From: Chitinophagaceae bacterium
GTDB lineage: Bacteria; Bacteroidota; Bacteroidia; Chitinophagales; Chitinophagaceae
Assembly (NCBI GenBank): GCA_025455245.1
Contig: JALOMX010000102.1
Location: 1 to 7,041 of the forward strand
Direction of reading: 5' to 3'
Length of the DNA: 7,041 nt
How positions within the stretch are numbered: the stretch's first letter is position 1; each line of letters begins with the position of its first letter. Under the pieces are notes generated by a model that was given only the letters and a program-made list of their open reading frames with translations, searched no databases and was not told where the DNA came from. Of this stretch, positions 1 through 6,339 are shown piece after piece. The position numbers and the translations under genes are program-made.

Positions 1-228
1 CAATATCAGGTCTTTTCCCCTGCAGAATGCGAGTTCAATGCCGCCCTTTTTCAGGCGGTTTATGTAACAAAACATGCCGTAATAATGATAGAAAGGCAGT
101 CTGAAACTAAACCTTTCTTCTGCCTGTGGAACCAAATCGAATATCATTTCGCGAATACGTTCTGCAATCAGCCTTTCTTCCTCAGGCAAATCATGGATAT
201 AAGTATCAACCTGCTTTACGAATTTCAT
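1..228 (-). CDS. DUF1801 family protein, C-terminus cut off by window edge
   Basis: This is an open frame of 76 codons beginning at the ATG on the complement of 226-228 and running off the left edge without a stop. The N-terminus (MKFVKQVDTYIHDLPEEERL) followed by an acidic helix, then FSFRLPFYHYYGMFCYIN and a KGGIELAFCRGKDL stretch, resembles the small alpha/beta DUF1801 (YdhG/YdeI-like) proteins. That family is usually about 110-150 aa, so roughly half is visible. No enzymatic function is established for the family. There is no signal peptide, so a cytoplasmic protein is expected. It is transcribed away from the sugar genes and is probably not part of that pathway. No Shine-Dalgarno sequence precedes the start, which is normal for Bacteroidota. 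The family assignment comes from pattern recognition of the fold signature and would need a profile search to confirm. Confidence 0.72.
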   Translation of the reverse strand, partial: MKFVKQVDTYIHDLPEEERLIAERIREMIFDLVPQAEERFSFRLPFYHYYGMFCYINRLKKGGIELAFCRGKDLIL

Positions 229-489
229 TGGTTATTGTTTTATCAGGTAAATGATAATCCTGCAAGGGATAGAATACACCAAACATTTCACCTCTTTGGG
301 AGTCTCTACCGCTTTTTTGGCCCCCTAATTGACATGAAAGAGTATTTGCTCCGGCCGTGGTCCAAAATATAAAACATAAAATTTTCCCGGTGATGACCAT
401 TTGACTTTTAGGTTATCAAATTAATTTTTTTGGGATAAATAAACCACAGCATTTATTTTCACATTCCCAAAAATCTATATTTACCTTCA
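229..489. other. Divergent intergenic region between the DUF1801 gene and the Tat TIM-barrel gene
   Basis: These 261 bases lie between two divergently transcribed genes and should hold promoters for both. Short open frames cross the region on both strands, but none has a recognisable protein pattern. I saw no tRNA-like or strong hairpin structure. The plus-strand side is AT-rich (about 400-483) and contains two candidate -7 elements. No convincing promoter was seen for the minus-strand gene. Confidence 0.5.
400..429 (+). promoter_or_regulatory. Candidate Bacteroidota-type promoter for the 490-1377 gene
   Basis: TTTG at 400-403 is followed after 18 bases by TAATTTTT at 422-429, which matches seven of eight positions of the Bacteroidota -7 consensus TAnnTTTG. 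Transcription would start near 436-440 and leave a leader of about 50 nt. A competing -7-like element, TATATTTA at 476-483, lies so close to the ATG at 490 that it would give an almost leaderless mRNA. The call rests only on motif similarity in an AT-rich region. Confidence 0.35.
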
Positions 490-1377
490 ATGAACAGAAG
501 AAATTTTCTGATACAATCAGGAATGACAACGGGTGCTATTTTACTAAACCAATCTTGTAATATGGCCGGCATTGGCAAACCAACACCTGAGGGTCCCCCT
601 ATCGGCCTTCAGCTTTATACCGTAAGGGATGAGATAAAGGATAACATTGTTCCCGTTATCGAAAAAATCGGTTCCCTTGGCTATACGCATTTGGAAACTT
701 ACGGTTTCAATGAGGGTAAGTTTTTTGGAAAAACGCCCAAAGAATTACGAAACATCATATATGATAACGGAATGCTTACGCCAAGCGGCCACTACTACAA
801 CAACAGCTATCTGACCGACAATGGCGATGGCTGGAAAAAAGCCTGTGAAGCTGCAAACATCCTGGAACAGGAATTTATAGTTCTTCCTTGGCTTGAACCC
901 GAAGTTCGGCCGAAAGATGAGGATGGATACAAAAAAATGGCTGAAAGGGTAACCATGCTTGCCAAGATCTCGAAGGAATCAGGATTACAGTTTGCATACC
1001 ACAACCATGACTTTGAGTTCAAATATGACTGGCAAGCAAAAACTTCTCTTTACCAGGTTTTACTGGAACAAACAGATCCTGAACTTGTGAAAATGGAAAT
1101 GGATATCTTTTGGGTAGTATTTGCCGATGGCGACCCTATTACGCTTTTTTATCAGCACCCCAAACGTTTTCCTTTGTTTCATGTAAAAGACCTTGACCCA
1201 TGGACCAAGAAAAACAGCGATCTTGGCAAGGGTACCATCGATTTCCCGGGCATTTTTAAACACAAGGGCGAAGCCGGGCTAAAATACTTTTTTGTAGAAC
1301 AGGAAAACTATGCGGTATCGCCTTACGATAGTATTGAGAAAAATATATCATATGTAAAAAAAGCTTTAGTTGCCTAA
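490..1377 (+). CDS. Exported TIM-barrel sugar phosphate isomerase/epimerase-like protein (Tat signal)
   Basis: This 295-aa protein belongs to the xylose isomerase-like TIM-barrel superfamily (AP_endonuc_2, PF01261). The family includes sugar epimerases, inosose dehydratase-type dehydratases and 3-keto-sugar hydratases. The N-terminus carries a twin-arginine signal (RRNFLIQSG, residues 3-11), a short hydrophobic stretch and then LLNQSC, so Cys23 could be a lipidated cysteine. The enzyme should therefore act in the periplasm, possibly membrane-anchored. The barrel begins at GLQLYTVRD (39-47). Likely metal-site motifs are YHNHDFEF (170-177), EMDIFWV (203-209), HVKD (231-234) and FVEQE (268-272). 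GTIDF (248-252) is also typical. Length is normal for the family. No Shine-Dalgarno sequence is present; the start is chosen because it places RR three residues in. The gene stands alone on the plus strand and converges on the DUF1080 operon. The exact reaction is unknown; an epimerase, isomerase or hydratase acting on a keto sugar is the best inference. Confidence 0.85.
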   Translation: MNRRNFLIQSGMTTGAILLNQSCNMAGIGKPTPEGPPIGLQLYTVRDEIKDNIVPVIEKIGSLGYTHLETYGFNEGKFFGKTPKELRNIIYDNGMLTPSGHYYNNSYLTDNGDGWKKACEAANILEQEFIVLPWLEPEVRPKDEDGYKKMAERVTMLAKISKESGLQFAYHNHDFEFKYDWQAKTSLYQVLLEQTDPELVKMEMDIFWVVFADGDPITLFYQHPKRFPLFHVKDLDPWTKKNSDLGKGTIDFPGIFKHKGEAGLKYFFVEQENYAVSPYDSIEKNISYVKKALVA

Positions 1378-1385
1378 AGCCTTTT
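1356..1385. terminator. Bidirectional intrinsic terminator shared by two convergent genes
   Basis: GCTTTAG (1363-1369), loop TTGC, and CTAAAGC (1374-1380) form a perfect 7-bp stem. On the minus strand the stem is followed by seven T residues (complement of the A run 1356-1362), which is a textbook intrinsic terminator for the DUF1080 operon, whose stop lies at 1411. On the plus strand it is followed by CTTTTG, a weaker U tract serving the 490-1377 gene. The stem overlaps the last plus-strand codons and contains its TAA stop (1375-1377). Confidence 0.8.
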
Positions 1386-1410
1386 GATTGATACTGTTTC
1401 ATCCATGATC

Positions 1411-2142
1411 TCAGAGTTTGCGGATCAAAACATTTCTGAACCGGACATTATCGCCATGGTCCTGCAATGCAATTTTCCCTGAAGAAAAGGTTCCGAATCC
1501 TTTCATGCTTTTGAATTTACTGCCTGCAATCATACTATTCCATGCGGTATCCCACATGGTAGTGCTCACAACATTTTCGCCATTCAGAAAAAAATCAAGT
1601 TTGCCGTCTTTACTCATAATCTCTGCAAGATTCCATTCCCCCGCAGGTTTTACCGTTTCCTTGCTGCAACTGATCAGATCGTAAAGGTCGCCGGCCCGGT
1701 GTTTTATAATTTTGGCATCGGGATGGGCTGCATTATCAAGTACCTGCATCTCCGGACCTGTTTGCCATGGGTATTGAAAAGATGTATCTTCCTGCACATA
1801 AAACATGATTCCGCTGTTACCTCCTGAATCAATTTTCCATTCAAGCTTCAGGTGAAAATTTTCAAAGGTTTCATCATACACAATATCACCACCGTTGTTG
1901 GTTTGCCAGTCCTTTTTATGGGATGCATCCAGAAACAATTCGCCCTGTTCATTGACAGACCACGCACTGCCGATGCTGTCAGGCTGATTGAACCGGTGCC
2001 ACTTTTTAAGCGAATTCCCTTCAAGCATGTTGATCCATTCCTGTTCCGCCTGATCGGACTCTATTTCCGTTACTTCCTGATTGTTTTGTCCGCAGGACAT
2101 GATCATTGGTAACAGAGCGAGGGATAAAATGATAGTCTTCAT
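1411..2142 (-). CDS. DUF1080 (3-keto-disaccharide hydrolase family) lipoprotein
   Basis: This 243-aa protein has a signal peptide ending in the lipobox MIMSC, with Cys17 as the lipidation site. It is followed by one DUF1080/3-keto-disaccharide hydrolase domain (PF06439), a concanavalin-like beta-sandwich. Diagnostic segments are FENFHLKLEWKI (93-104), GGNSGIMFYV (107-116), TGPEMQVLDN (128-137), HRAGDLYDL (148-156) and the C-terminal LQDHGDNVRFRNVLIRKL (226-243). Family members cleave the glycosidic bond of 3-keto glycosides; characterised ones do this by hydrolysis or by 1,2-elimination. The lipid anchor places it outside the cytoplasm, in the periplasm or at the surface. It is the last gene of the minus-strand run and starts 6 bp after the cytochrome c stop, so the two are surely co-transcribed. 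The shared hairpin at 1356-1385 terminates it. Substrate and exact bond specificity cannot be read. Confidence 0.92.
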   Translation of the reverse strand: MKTIILSLALLPMIMSCGQNNQEVTEIESDQAEQEWINMLEGNSLKKWHRFNQPDSIGSAWSVNEQGELFLDASHKKDWQTNNGGDIVYDETFENFHLKLEWKIDSGGNSGIMFYVQEDTSFQYPWQTGPEMQVLDNAAHPDAKIIKHRAGDLYDLISCSKETVKPAGEWNLAEIMSKDGKLDFFLNGENVVSTTMWDTAWNSMIAGSKFKSMKGFGTFSSGKIALQDHGDNVRFRNVLIRKL

Positions 2143-2148
2143 AAATTT

Positions 2149-2547
2149 CTATGGCTGTTTTAGAAGGAGTACATATTTTACCATGGCTTTGGCATCTTCT
2201 TCAGACAATGCCGGGTGCGGGGTCATAGGCACCTGTCCCCAGTTGCCGCTGCCACCCTTTATGATTGTTTGGGCAAGCATAGCGATCGTTGCAGTATCAG
2301 CATTCGCGTATTTGGCTGCTATATCGGCGTATGCAGGTCCGGTCATGGTTTGGTTTACCGCATGACAGGTCAGACAATCGTTTGCAGCCACCAGTGCCAA
2401 TCCCTTTTTGTAATCCGGGTTTGAAGAGATATCTTCCTTTTTCTCTTCCACAACCGTTGTGGTTGAATTTTGCTCCTTTGCTGTTTCCGCACATGCAACC
2501 GTAAGCATCACCATAGCTGCAACCAACATTTTCACGTTTCTTCTCAT
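2149..2547 (-). CDS. Lipoprotein class I cytochrome c (c551/c552-like)
   Basis: This 132-aa protein has a signal peptide ending in LTVAC, with Cys19 as the probable lipidation site. A low-complexity, charged T/E/K/V linker (about 20-45) precedes a single cytochrome c domain of about 85 residues. Heme attachment is at CLTCH (C58, C61, H62). The sixth heme ligand is probably Met108 in QVPMTPHP, preceded by IIKGGSGNWG (95-104), the standard arrangement of small c551/c552 domains. The terminal helix is ALSEEDAKAMVKYVLLL. It would be a periplasm-facing, membrane-tethered electron carrier. It lies between the TIM-barrel gene (25-bp gap) and DUF1080 (6-bp gap), so it probably takes electrons from a sugar dehydrogenase. 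No such periplasmic dehydrogenase is encoded in this window. The start at 2547 is preferred because it gives MRRNVK before the hydrophobic core; Met7 is possible but would remove the positive n-region. Confidence 0.93.
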   Translation of the reverse strand: MRRNVKMLVAAMVMLTVACAETAKEQNSTTTVVEEKKEDISSNPDYKKGLALVAANDCLTCHAVNQTMTGPAYADIAAKYANADTATIAMLAQTIIKGGSGNWGQVPMTPHPALSEEDAKAMVKYVLLLKQP

Positions 2548-2572
2548 GTTTTTTCAGTTTTAATGTCAATGA

Positions 2573-3631
2573 TTATTTATCAAGTCCTAAAATTCTATTG
2601 TTAAATGCTTCGTCACTCCCGCTACCGGCAAAGTCATCAAATGCTTTATCGGTAACCCTGATAATATGTGCCTCAATAAAAGCGGCCCCTTCCCGTGCCC
2701 CATCTTCCGGATGCTTGTAGCAGCATTCCCATTCCATCACAGCCCATCCTTTAAAATCGTAATGGGTAAGTTTACTGAAAATGGCTTTGAAATCAATTTG
2801 TCCATCGCCGGGCGAACGATAACGTCCTGCACGATTTACCCAGTTTTGATAACCCCCAAAAGTACCCTGCTTCCCATTCGGATTAAATTCTGCATCCTTA
2901 ACATGAAATGCTTTTATGCGCTCATGATAATGATCGATATAGGTAACGTAGTCGAGCTGCTGTAATACAAAATGAGAAGGATCGTACAGGAGGCATGCCC
3001 TCGGATGCTGATTAACCTTTTCAAGAAAGATCTCATATGTGATCCCATCATGTAGGTCTTCGCCCGGATGGATTTCGTAACATACATCCACACCGTTTTC
3101 ATCAAACACATCCAGTATAGGATTCCAGCGTCGGGCAAGTTCCTCAAAACCCTGATCGAGCAAACCCGCAGGCTGCTGAGGCCAGGGATGCCAGTAAGGC
3201 CAAAGCAAGGCCCCACTGAATGTGGCGTGTGCATTCAGCCCGAGGTTGGACGATGCTTTTGCCGCCTGTTTCAGCGTTTGAACCGCCCATTCGGTACGGG
3301 CCCTGGGATTACCCTTTACCTCCGAAGGAGCAAATGCATCAAACATGTCATCGTAAGCCGGATGTACCGCTACAAGCTGCCCCTGCAGATGCGTGCTTAA
3401 CTCCGTTATTTCAAGCCCGTAAGAATTGATAAGCCCTTTCAATTCATCGGCATAAGTTTTGCTTTCCGCAGCAAGGGGAAGATTAATACACCGGGGGTCC
3501 CACGTGGGAATCTGAATACCTTTGAAGCCAAGGCCTGCAGCCCACTGACAAATGTTATCCAGTGTATTAAAAGGCGCCTTGTCACCCATAAACTGCGCGA
3601 GAAAAATACCGGGGCCTTTAATTGTTGTCAT
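2573..3631 (-). CDS. Cytosolic TIM-barrel sugar isomerase/epimerase-like protein, 352 aa
   Basis: This is a xylose isomerase-like TIM-barrel protein (PF01261 superfamily) of the longer, about 350-aa group that commonly sits next to Gfo/Idh/MocA dehydrogenases. There is no signal peptide, so it is cytoplasmic. Conserved segments are FKGIQIPTWD (36-45), CYEIHPGEDLHDG (184-196), LLYDPSHF (214-221), FHVKDAEF (242-249), YRSPGDGQIDF (271-281) and AVMEWEC (297-303). Candidate divalent-metal ligands are Glu186, Asp217, His243 and Glu300 or Glu302. The same superfamily holds inosose dehydratase, 3-keto-sugar epimerases, 3-keto-2-hydroxyglucal hydratases and C-glycoside-cleaving subunits, so the exact reaction is open. 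The paired Gfo/Idh gene lies 104 bp upstream on the same strand, and cytochrome c follows 25 bp downstream. The two cytosolic enzymes probably act in sequence on one keto sugar. Confidence 0.88.
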   Translation of the reverse strand: MTTIKGPGIFLAQFMGDKAPFNTLDNICQWAAGLGFKGIQIPTWDPRCINLPLAAESKTYADELKGLINSYGLEITELSTHLQGQLVAVHPAYDDMFDAFAPSEVKGNPRARTEWAVQTLKQAAKASSNLGLNAHATFSGALLWPYWHPWPQQPAGLLDQGFEELARRWNPILDVFDENGVDVCYEIHPGEDLHDGITYEIFLEKVNQHPRACLLYDPSHFVLQQLDYVTYIDHYHERIKAFHVKDAEFNPNGKQGTFGGYQNWVNRAGRYRSPGDGQIDFKAIFSKLTHYDFKGWAVMEWECCYKHPEDGAREGAAFIEAHIIRVTDKAFDDFAGSGSDEAFNNRILGLDK

Positions 3632-3735
3632 ATGTAAATTTTTTTAGAGCCTGGGATTACCATTGATTGCTATTGGTTCAAAAAAAACCGTGTCTTCATG
3701 TGTCACCATTCATACCCTGTTTGGGATTTGAACAC
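3632..3735 (-). other. 104-bp gap inside the minus-strand gene run
   Basis: This is the largest spacer within the otherwise tightly packed minus-strand genes (other gaps are 25 and 6 bp). It holds an eight-base A/T run flanked by GGTT/AACC and no strong stem, so it does not resemble a good terminator. A TTTG-like element is present on the minus strand, but no convincing -7 element at the right distance. A weak internal promoter or an mRNA processing site is possible. No small gene was seen. Confidence 0.4.
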
Positions 3736-4893
3736 TTATACCTCAAATATTTTCCATTTCTCACTACTTCCGGAAGCGGCTACCACATTTTCCACAAAAG
3801 CCATTCCCCGCACGCCTTCTTCAATTCCCGGAAAATCTGACGATGCACCAACAGGTTCGATATTGTTTCTCCTTGCCAGCATTACCTGAACTGCATTTCG
3901 ATAAATATTGGCAAAGGCTTCAAGATATCCTTCGGGATGACCCGCGGGCGTTCTTGTGTTATGCACAGCGAGTCCGCCGGCGTAACCGGTGCCGGTCCGC
4001 CAAACCTGCCTTGGCCCATCAGGATGATAAACGGTTAAACTATTGCAGTCCTCCTGTTGCCATTCAAGACCGGCCTGATCGCCAAATACCCTGATGCGGA
4101 TATTGTTTTCGGCCCCTGTGCATACCTGCGATGCCATGAGTGTTCCCGTTGCGCCATTATCAAAGCATAGCAGCACAGCGCCGTCATCATCAAGCAACCT
4201 GCCGGGTACAACGGTGTTCAGATTGGCGCAGAGGCTTGTCACTTTCTGTCCGGTTACATATTCGGCAAGATTGAAAGCATGTGTACCAATATCACCCATG
4301 CAACCGGCTTTGCCGCTTCGTTTGGGGTCGGTACGCCATGCAGCCTGTTTTTGGTTGCTATCTTCAAGCTTGTTGTACAGCCAACCCTGAAGGTATTCAA
4401 CATAAACCTTTCTGATGGTTCCCAGTTTTCCTGATGCAACTATTTCTTTTGCCTGCTTAACCATCGGGTAGCCTGTATAAGTATGGGTCAGCGCAAAAAC
4501 CCTTCCGGTACTGTCAATGATTTGCTTTAGTTGTTTGGCCTCCTCCAGCGAAAAAGTAACAGGCTTGTCAATCACCACATCAAACCCCGCTTCAAGCGCA
4601 AGCTTTGCAGGTTCAAAATGCACATGGTTGGGCGTAACAATGCTGATAAAATCCATGCGTTCGTTTTCAGGGAGCGCTGATTCCTTTTCAATCATTGTTT
4701 TATAGTCAGGATATACCCTATCCTGAGAAAGTTCAAGCAATTCACCTGCAACTTTTGATTTTTGAGGATCGCTGCTGAATGAACCGCAAACCAGCGAGAT
4801 CATTCCGTCCATTCGTGCGGCTATGCGATGAACGGCGCCTATAAAAGCGTCCGGACCACCGCCTACCATTCCCATTCGTAAACTTTTTCTCAT
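3736..4893 (-). CDS. Gfo/Idh/MocA family NAD(P)-dependent oxidoreductase
   Basis: This 385-aa cytosolic dehydrogenase has the two-domain Gfo/Idh/MocA architecture. The N-terminal Rossmann domain starts with GMVGGGPDAFIGAVH (8-22), a glycine-rich variant seen in one subfamily. It continues through FISIVTPNHVHFEPA (82-96) to the catalytic DKP motif (Asp109-Lys110-Pro111). The C-terminal alpha/beta domain carries GDIGTHAFNL (200-209); Asp201 and His205 fit the conserved D-x-x-x-H active-site pair. Length is normal and no key residue is missing. Relatives oxidise the C3 or C2 hydroxyl of sugars, glycosides and inositols, or reduce the corresponding keto sugars. It heads the minus-strand run and faces the MFS permease across a shared control region, which suggests that uptake and oxidation/reduction are controlled together. 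The start at 4893 has no Shine-Dalgarno sequence; Met7 is an alternative but would trim the first strand. Substrate and cofactor preference are not determinable. Confidence 0.92.
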   Translation of the reverse strand: MRKSLRMGMVGGGPDAFIGAVHRIAARMDGMISLVCGSFSSDPQKSKVAGELLELSQDRVYPDYKTMIEKESALPENERMDFISIVTPNHVHFEPAKLALEAGFDVVIDKPVTFSLEEAKQLKQIIDSTGRVFALTHTYTGYPMVKQAKEIVASGKLGTIRKVYVEYLQGWLYNKLEDSNQKQAAWRTDPKRSGKAGCMGDIGTHAFNLAEYVTGQKVTSLCANLNTVVPGRLLDDDGAVLLCFDNGATGTLMASQVCTGAENNIRIRVFGDQAGLEWQQEDCNSLTVYHPDGPRQVWRTGTGYAGGLAVHNTRTPAGHPEGYLEAFANIYRNAVQVMLARRNNIEPVGASSDFPGIEEGVRGMAFVENVVAASGSSEKWKIFEV

Positions 4894-4924
4894 TTGATGG
4901 ATGCAATCGGATTTTAGAAAATAA

Positions 4925-4944
4925 AGGCCTGTAAAAATAGGCCT
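4925..4944. repeat. Short inverted repeat AGGCCT-N8-AGGCCT
   Basis: Two copies of the palindromic hexamer AGGCCT (4925-4930 and 4939-4944) are separated by GTAAAAAT. They lie 32-51 bp upstream of the Gfo/Idh start and overlap the candidate minus-strand -7 element. This could be an operator for a dimeric regulator, but six-base arms can arise by chance. Confidence 0.4.
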
Positions 4945-5062
4945 ATGAAGGTTTGCTTACAACTTACACTTCAAAAAAAATGCGCAATTACGAACAACCC
5001 GCCATTGATTGAAGGAAGCGTAACCAAAAAATGATTCGGGAAAGCAAATTCCCCTAATTTAG

Positions 5063-5086
5063 ATCGCTCAAAATAACGATAGCGAT
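5063..5086. repeat. Short inverted repeat just before the permease start
   Basis: ATCGCT (5063-5068) and AGCGAT (5081-5086) form a 6-bp inverted repeat with a 12-base AT-rich spacer, ending one base before the ATG at 5088. In the mRNA it would form a small hairpin over the ribosome binding region; in DNA it could be a protein site downstream of the -7 element. Chance occurrence is possible. Confidence 0.35.
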
Positions 5087-5087
5087 T

Positions 5088-6314
5088 ATGCCAAATATTG
5101 TTCCCATGCGCACAAGGGTGCAACTGTCAACCATGATGTTTCTGGAGTTTTTCATATGGGGAGGATGGTTCGTTACCATGGGTACATACCTGACCAAATC
5201 ACTGTCGGCAAGTGACGTACAAAATGGAATGGCATATGGTCCCCAATCCTGGGGCGCTATCATTGCTCCCTTCATCATCGGGCTGATTGCAGACAGGTTT
5301 TTTGCAGCGCAACGCATATTGGGTGTATTGCATTTGCTTGGAGCGGGGCTGATGTATTACATGAGTACCGCAGAAAATTTTGAAGGATTTTATCCTGCTG
5401 TATTTGCCTATATGATCGCCTATATGCCAACGCTTGCATTGGTAAATGCCGTAGCATTCAAGCAACTCAGCGATTCGGAAAAACAATTTGCAAGCATCAG
5501 GGTTTGGGGCACCATTGGATGGATCGTTGCAGGACTGATTATTGGCTGGCTTGCATGGGAACAAAAAGGGATGCTATCCAACACCTTTAAACTGACAGCT
5601 TTTATGTCAGCCATTTTGGGTGTTTACAGTTTTACATTACCCAATACGCCTCCGCCAAAGGCCGGTACCAAAGCCACTTTAAGCGAAATTGTCGGTTGGG
5701 AATCCATTAAGCTTTTAAAAGACAAAAACTTTCTCATTTTCTTTCTTTCGTCATTTCTTATTTGTATCCCCCTTGCCTTTTATTATCAGGAAACTAATAA
5801 ATTCCTGAATGAAGCAGGAGTTGAAGGCGCCGCGGGCAAAATGAGTATGGGTCAGATGAGTGAAATGCTATTTATGGTATTTATGCCCTGGTTCTTTAAG
5901 CGACTTGGTGTAAAAAAGATGCTATTGTTTGGAATGCTGGCATGGGTGGTAAGATATCTGCTGTTTGGCTTTGGAGATGCAAACGCAGGTATATGGCTTT
6001 TATATGGCGGCATTATACTTCATGGAATTTGCTACGATTTCTTTTTTGTGACCGGACAAATCTATACAGATAACCGTGCCGGTGAAAAGATCAGGGCATC
6101 TGCACAGGGGATGATTACTTTGGCAACTTATGGAGTTGGTATGTTGATAGGTTTTTGGGTTGCAGGGCAGGTATCGGAGCATTATAAAACAACTGACGGA
6201 CATATGTGGAAAGAAGTATGGATGGTACCCGCTGCTATTGCAGCAGTGGTTATGCTGCTATTCATGATTTTTTTTAAAGACGATAAGAAAACAACAGCCG
6301 GGCTCAATGCTTAA
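5088..6314 (+). CDS. MFS permease of the nucleoside:H+ symporter (NupG-like) family
   Basis: This 408-aa inner-membrane protein has about 12 hydrophobic segments, roughly at residues 14-36, 54-70, 77-93, 102-122, 138-156, 167-184, 213-232, 257-270, 277-296, 301-322, 338-361 and 376-396. The opening MMFLEFFIWGGWFVTMGTYL, GLIADRFF (65-72, the MFS loop 2-3 motif), RVWGTIGWI (138-146) and HGICYDFFFVTGQIY (312-326) are characteristic of the NupG-like group (PF03825). E. coli NupG is a proton-driven nucleoside importer. Bacteroidota homologues lie mainly in sugar-oxidation loci such as this one, so the real cargo is probably a sugar, keto sugar or glycoside (inference). Met7 (5106) is a plausible alternative start, since it begins directly at the usual MRTRVQLS N-terminus; the first ATG also lies beside a small inverted repeat. 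It starts the plus-strand run and is followed 25 bp later by an exported TIM-barrel gene. Confidence 0.9.
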   Translation: MPNIVPMRTRVQLSTMMFLEFFIWGGWFVTMGTYLTKSLSASDVQNGMAYGPQSWGAIIAPFIIGLIADRFFAAQRILGVLHLLGAGLMYYMSTAENFEGFYPAVFAYMIAYMPTLALVNAVAFKQLSDSEKQFASIRVWGTIGWIVAGLIIGWLAWEQKGMLSNTFKLTAFMSAILGVYSFTLPNTPPPKAGTKATLSEIVGWESIKLLKDKNFLIFFLSSFLICIPLAFYYQETNKFLNEAGVEGAAGKMSMGQMSEMLFMVFMPWFFKRLGVKKMLLFGMLAWVVRYLLFGFGDANAGIWLLYGGIILHGICYDFFFVTGQIYTDNRAGEKIRASAQGMITLATYGVGMLIGFWVAGQVSEHYKTTDGHMWKEVWMVPAAIAAVVMLLFMIFFKDDKKTTAGLNA

Positions 6315-6339
6315 GCCGGCAAAATAAAAACTGATTATT

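Larger units (their letters stand above)
4894..5087. promoter_or_regulatory. Divergent control region between the Gfo/Idh run and the permease run
   Basis: This 194-bp region separates the first genes of two divergent runs, so promoters for both must lie here. On the plus strand, TAATTTAG at 5055-5062 matches seven of eight positions of TAnnTTTG and sits 25 bp before the permease start; no clean -33 TTTG was found. On the minus strand, the complement of about 4936-4943 reads TATTTTTA, also close to the -7 consensus. Two short inverted repeats (4925-4944 and 5063-5086) are possible operator or RNA-structure sites. No transcriptional regulator gene is present in the window. Confidence 0.5.

Noticed and set aside
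206..400. Minus-strand 64-codon open frame upstream of the DUF1801 start
   Set aside because: It overlaps the DUF1801 coding start in another frame, has no recognisable protein pattern, and the DUF1801 frame clearly matches a family.
2297..2569. 90-codon minus-strand frame overlapping cytochrome c
   Set aside because: It is a frame-shifted shadow of the cytochrome c gene, which has the heme motif, lipobox and axial Met region in the other frame.
3675..3689. GGTT...AACC with an A run between the Gfo/Idh and TIM-barrel genes as a terminator
   Set aside because: Only four paired bases, with the A/T run in the loop and not after the stem; too weak to support a terminator call.
4971..4981. Run of A residues (TCAAAAAAAATG) as a phase-variable tract
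   Set aside because: Only eight As in an AT-rich non-coding region; nothing indicates slippage or switching.
6240..6258. Perfect inverted repeat GCAGCA-N7-TGCTGC
   Set aside because: It lies inside the last membrane helix of the permease and is explained by alanine, valine and leucine codons; no T tract or regulatory context.
6297..6320. GCCGG/CCGGC inverted repeat around the permease stop codon, possible terminator
   Set aside because: The stem is only 5 bp with a 14-base loop and is followed by AAAATAAAAA, not Ts, on the coding strand; the next gene follows closely and is probably co-transcribed.
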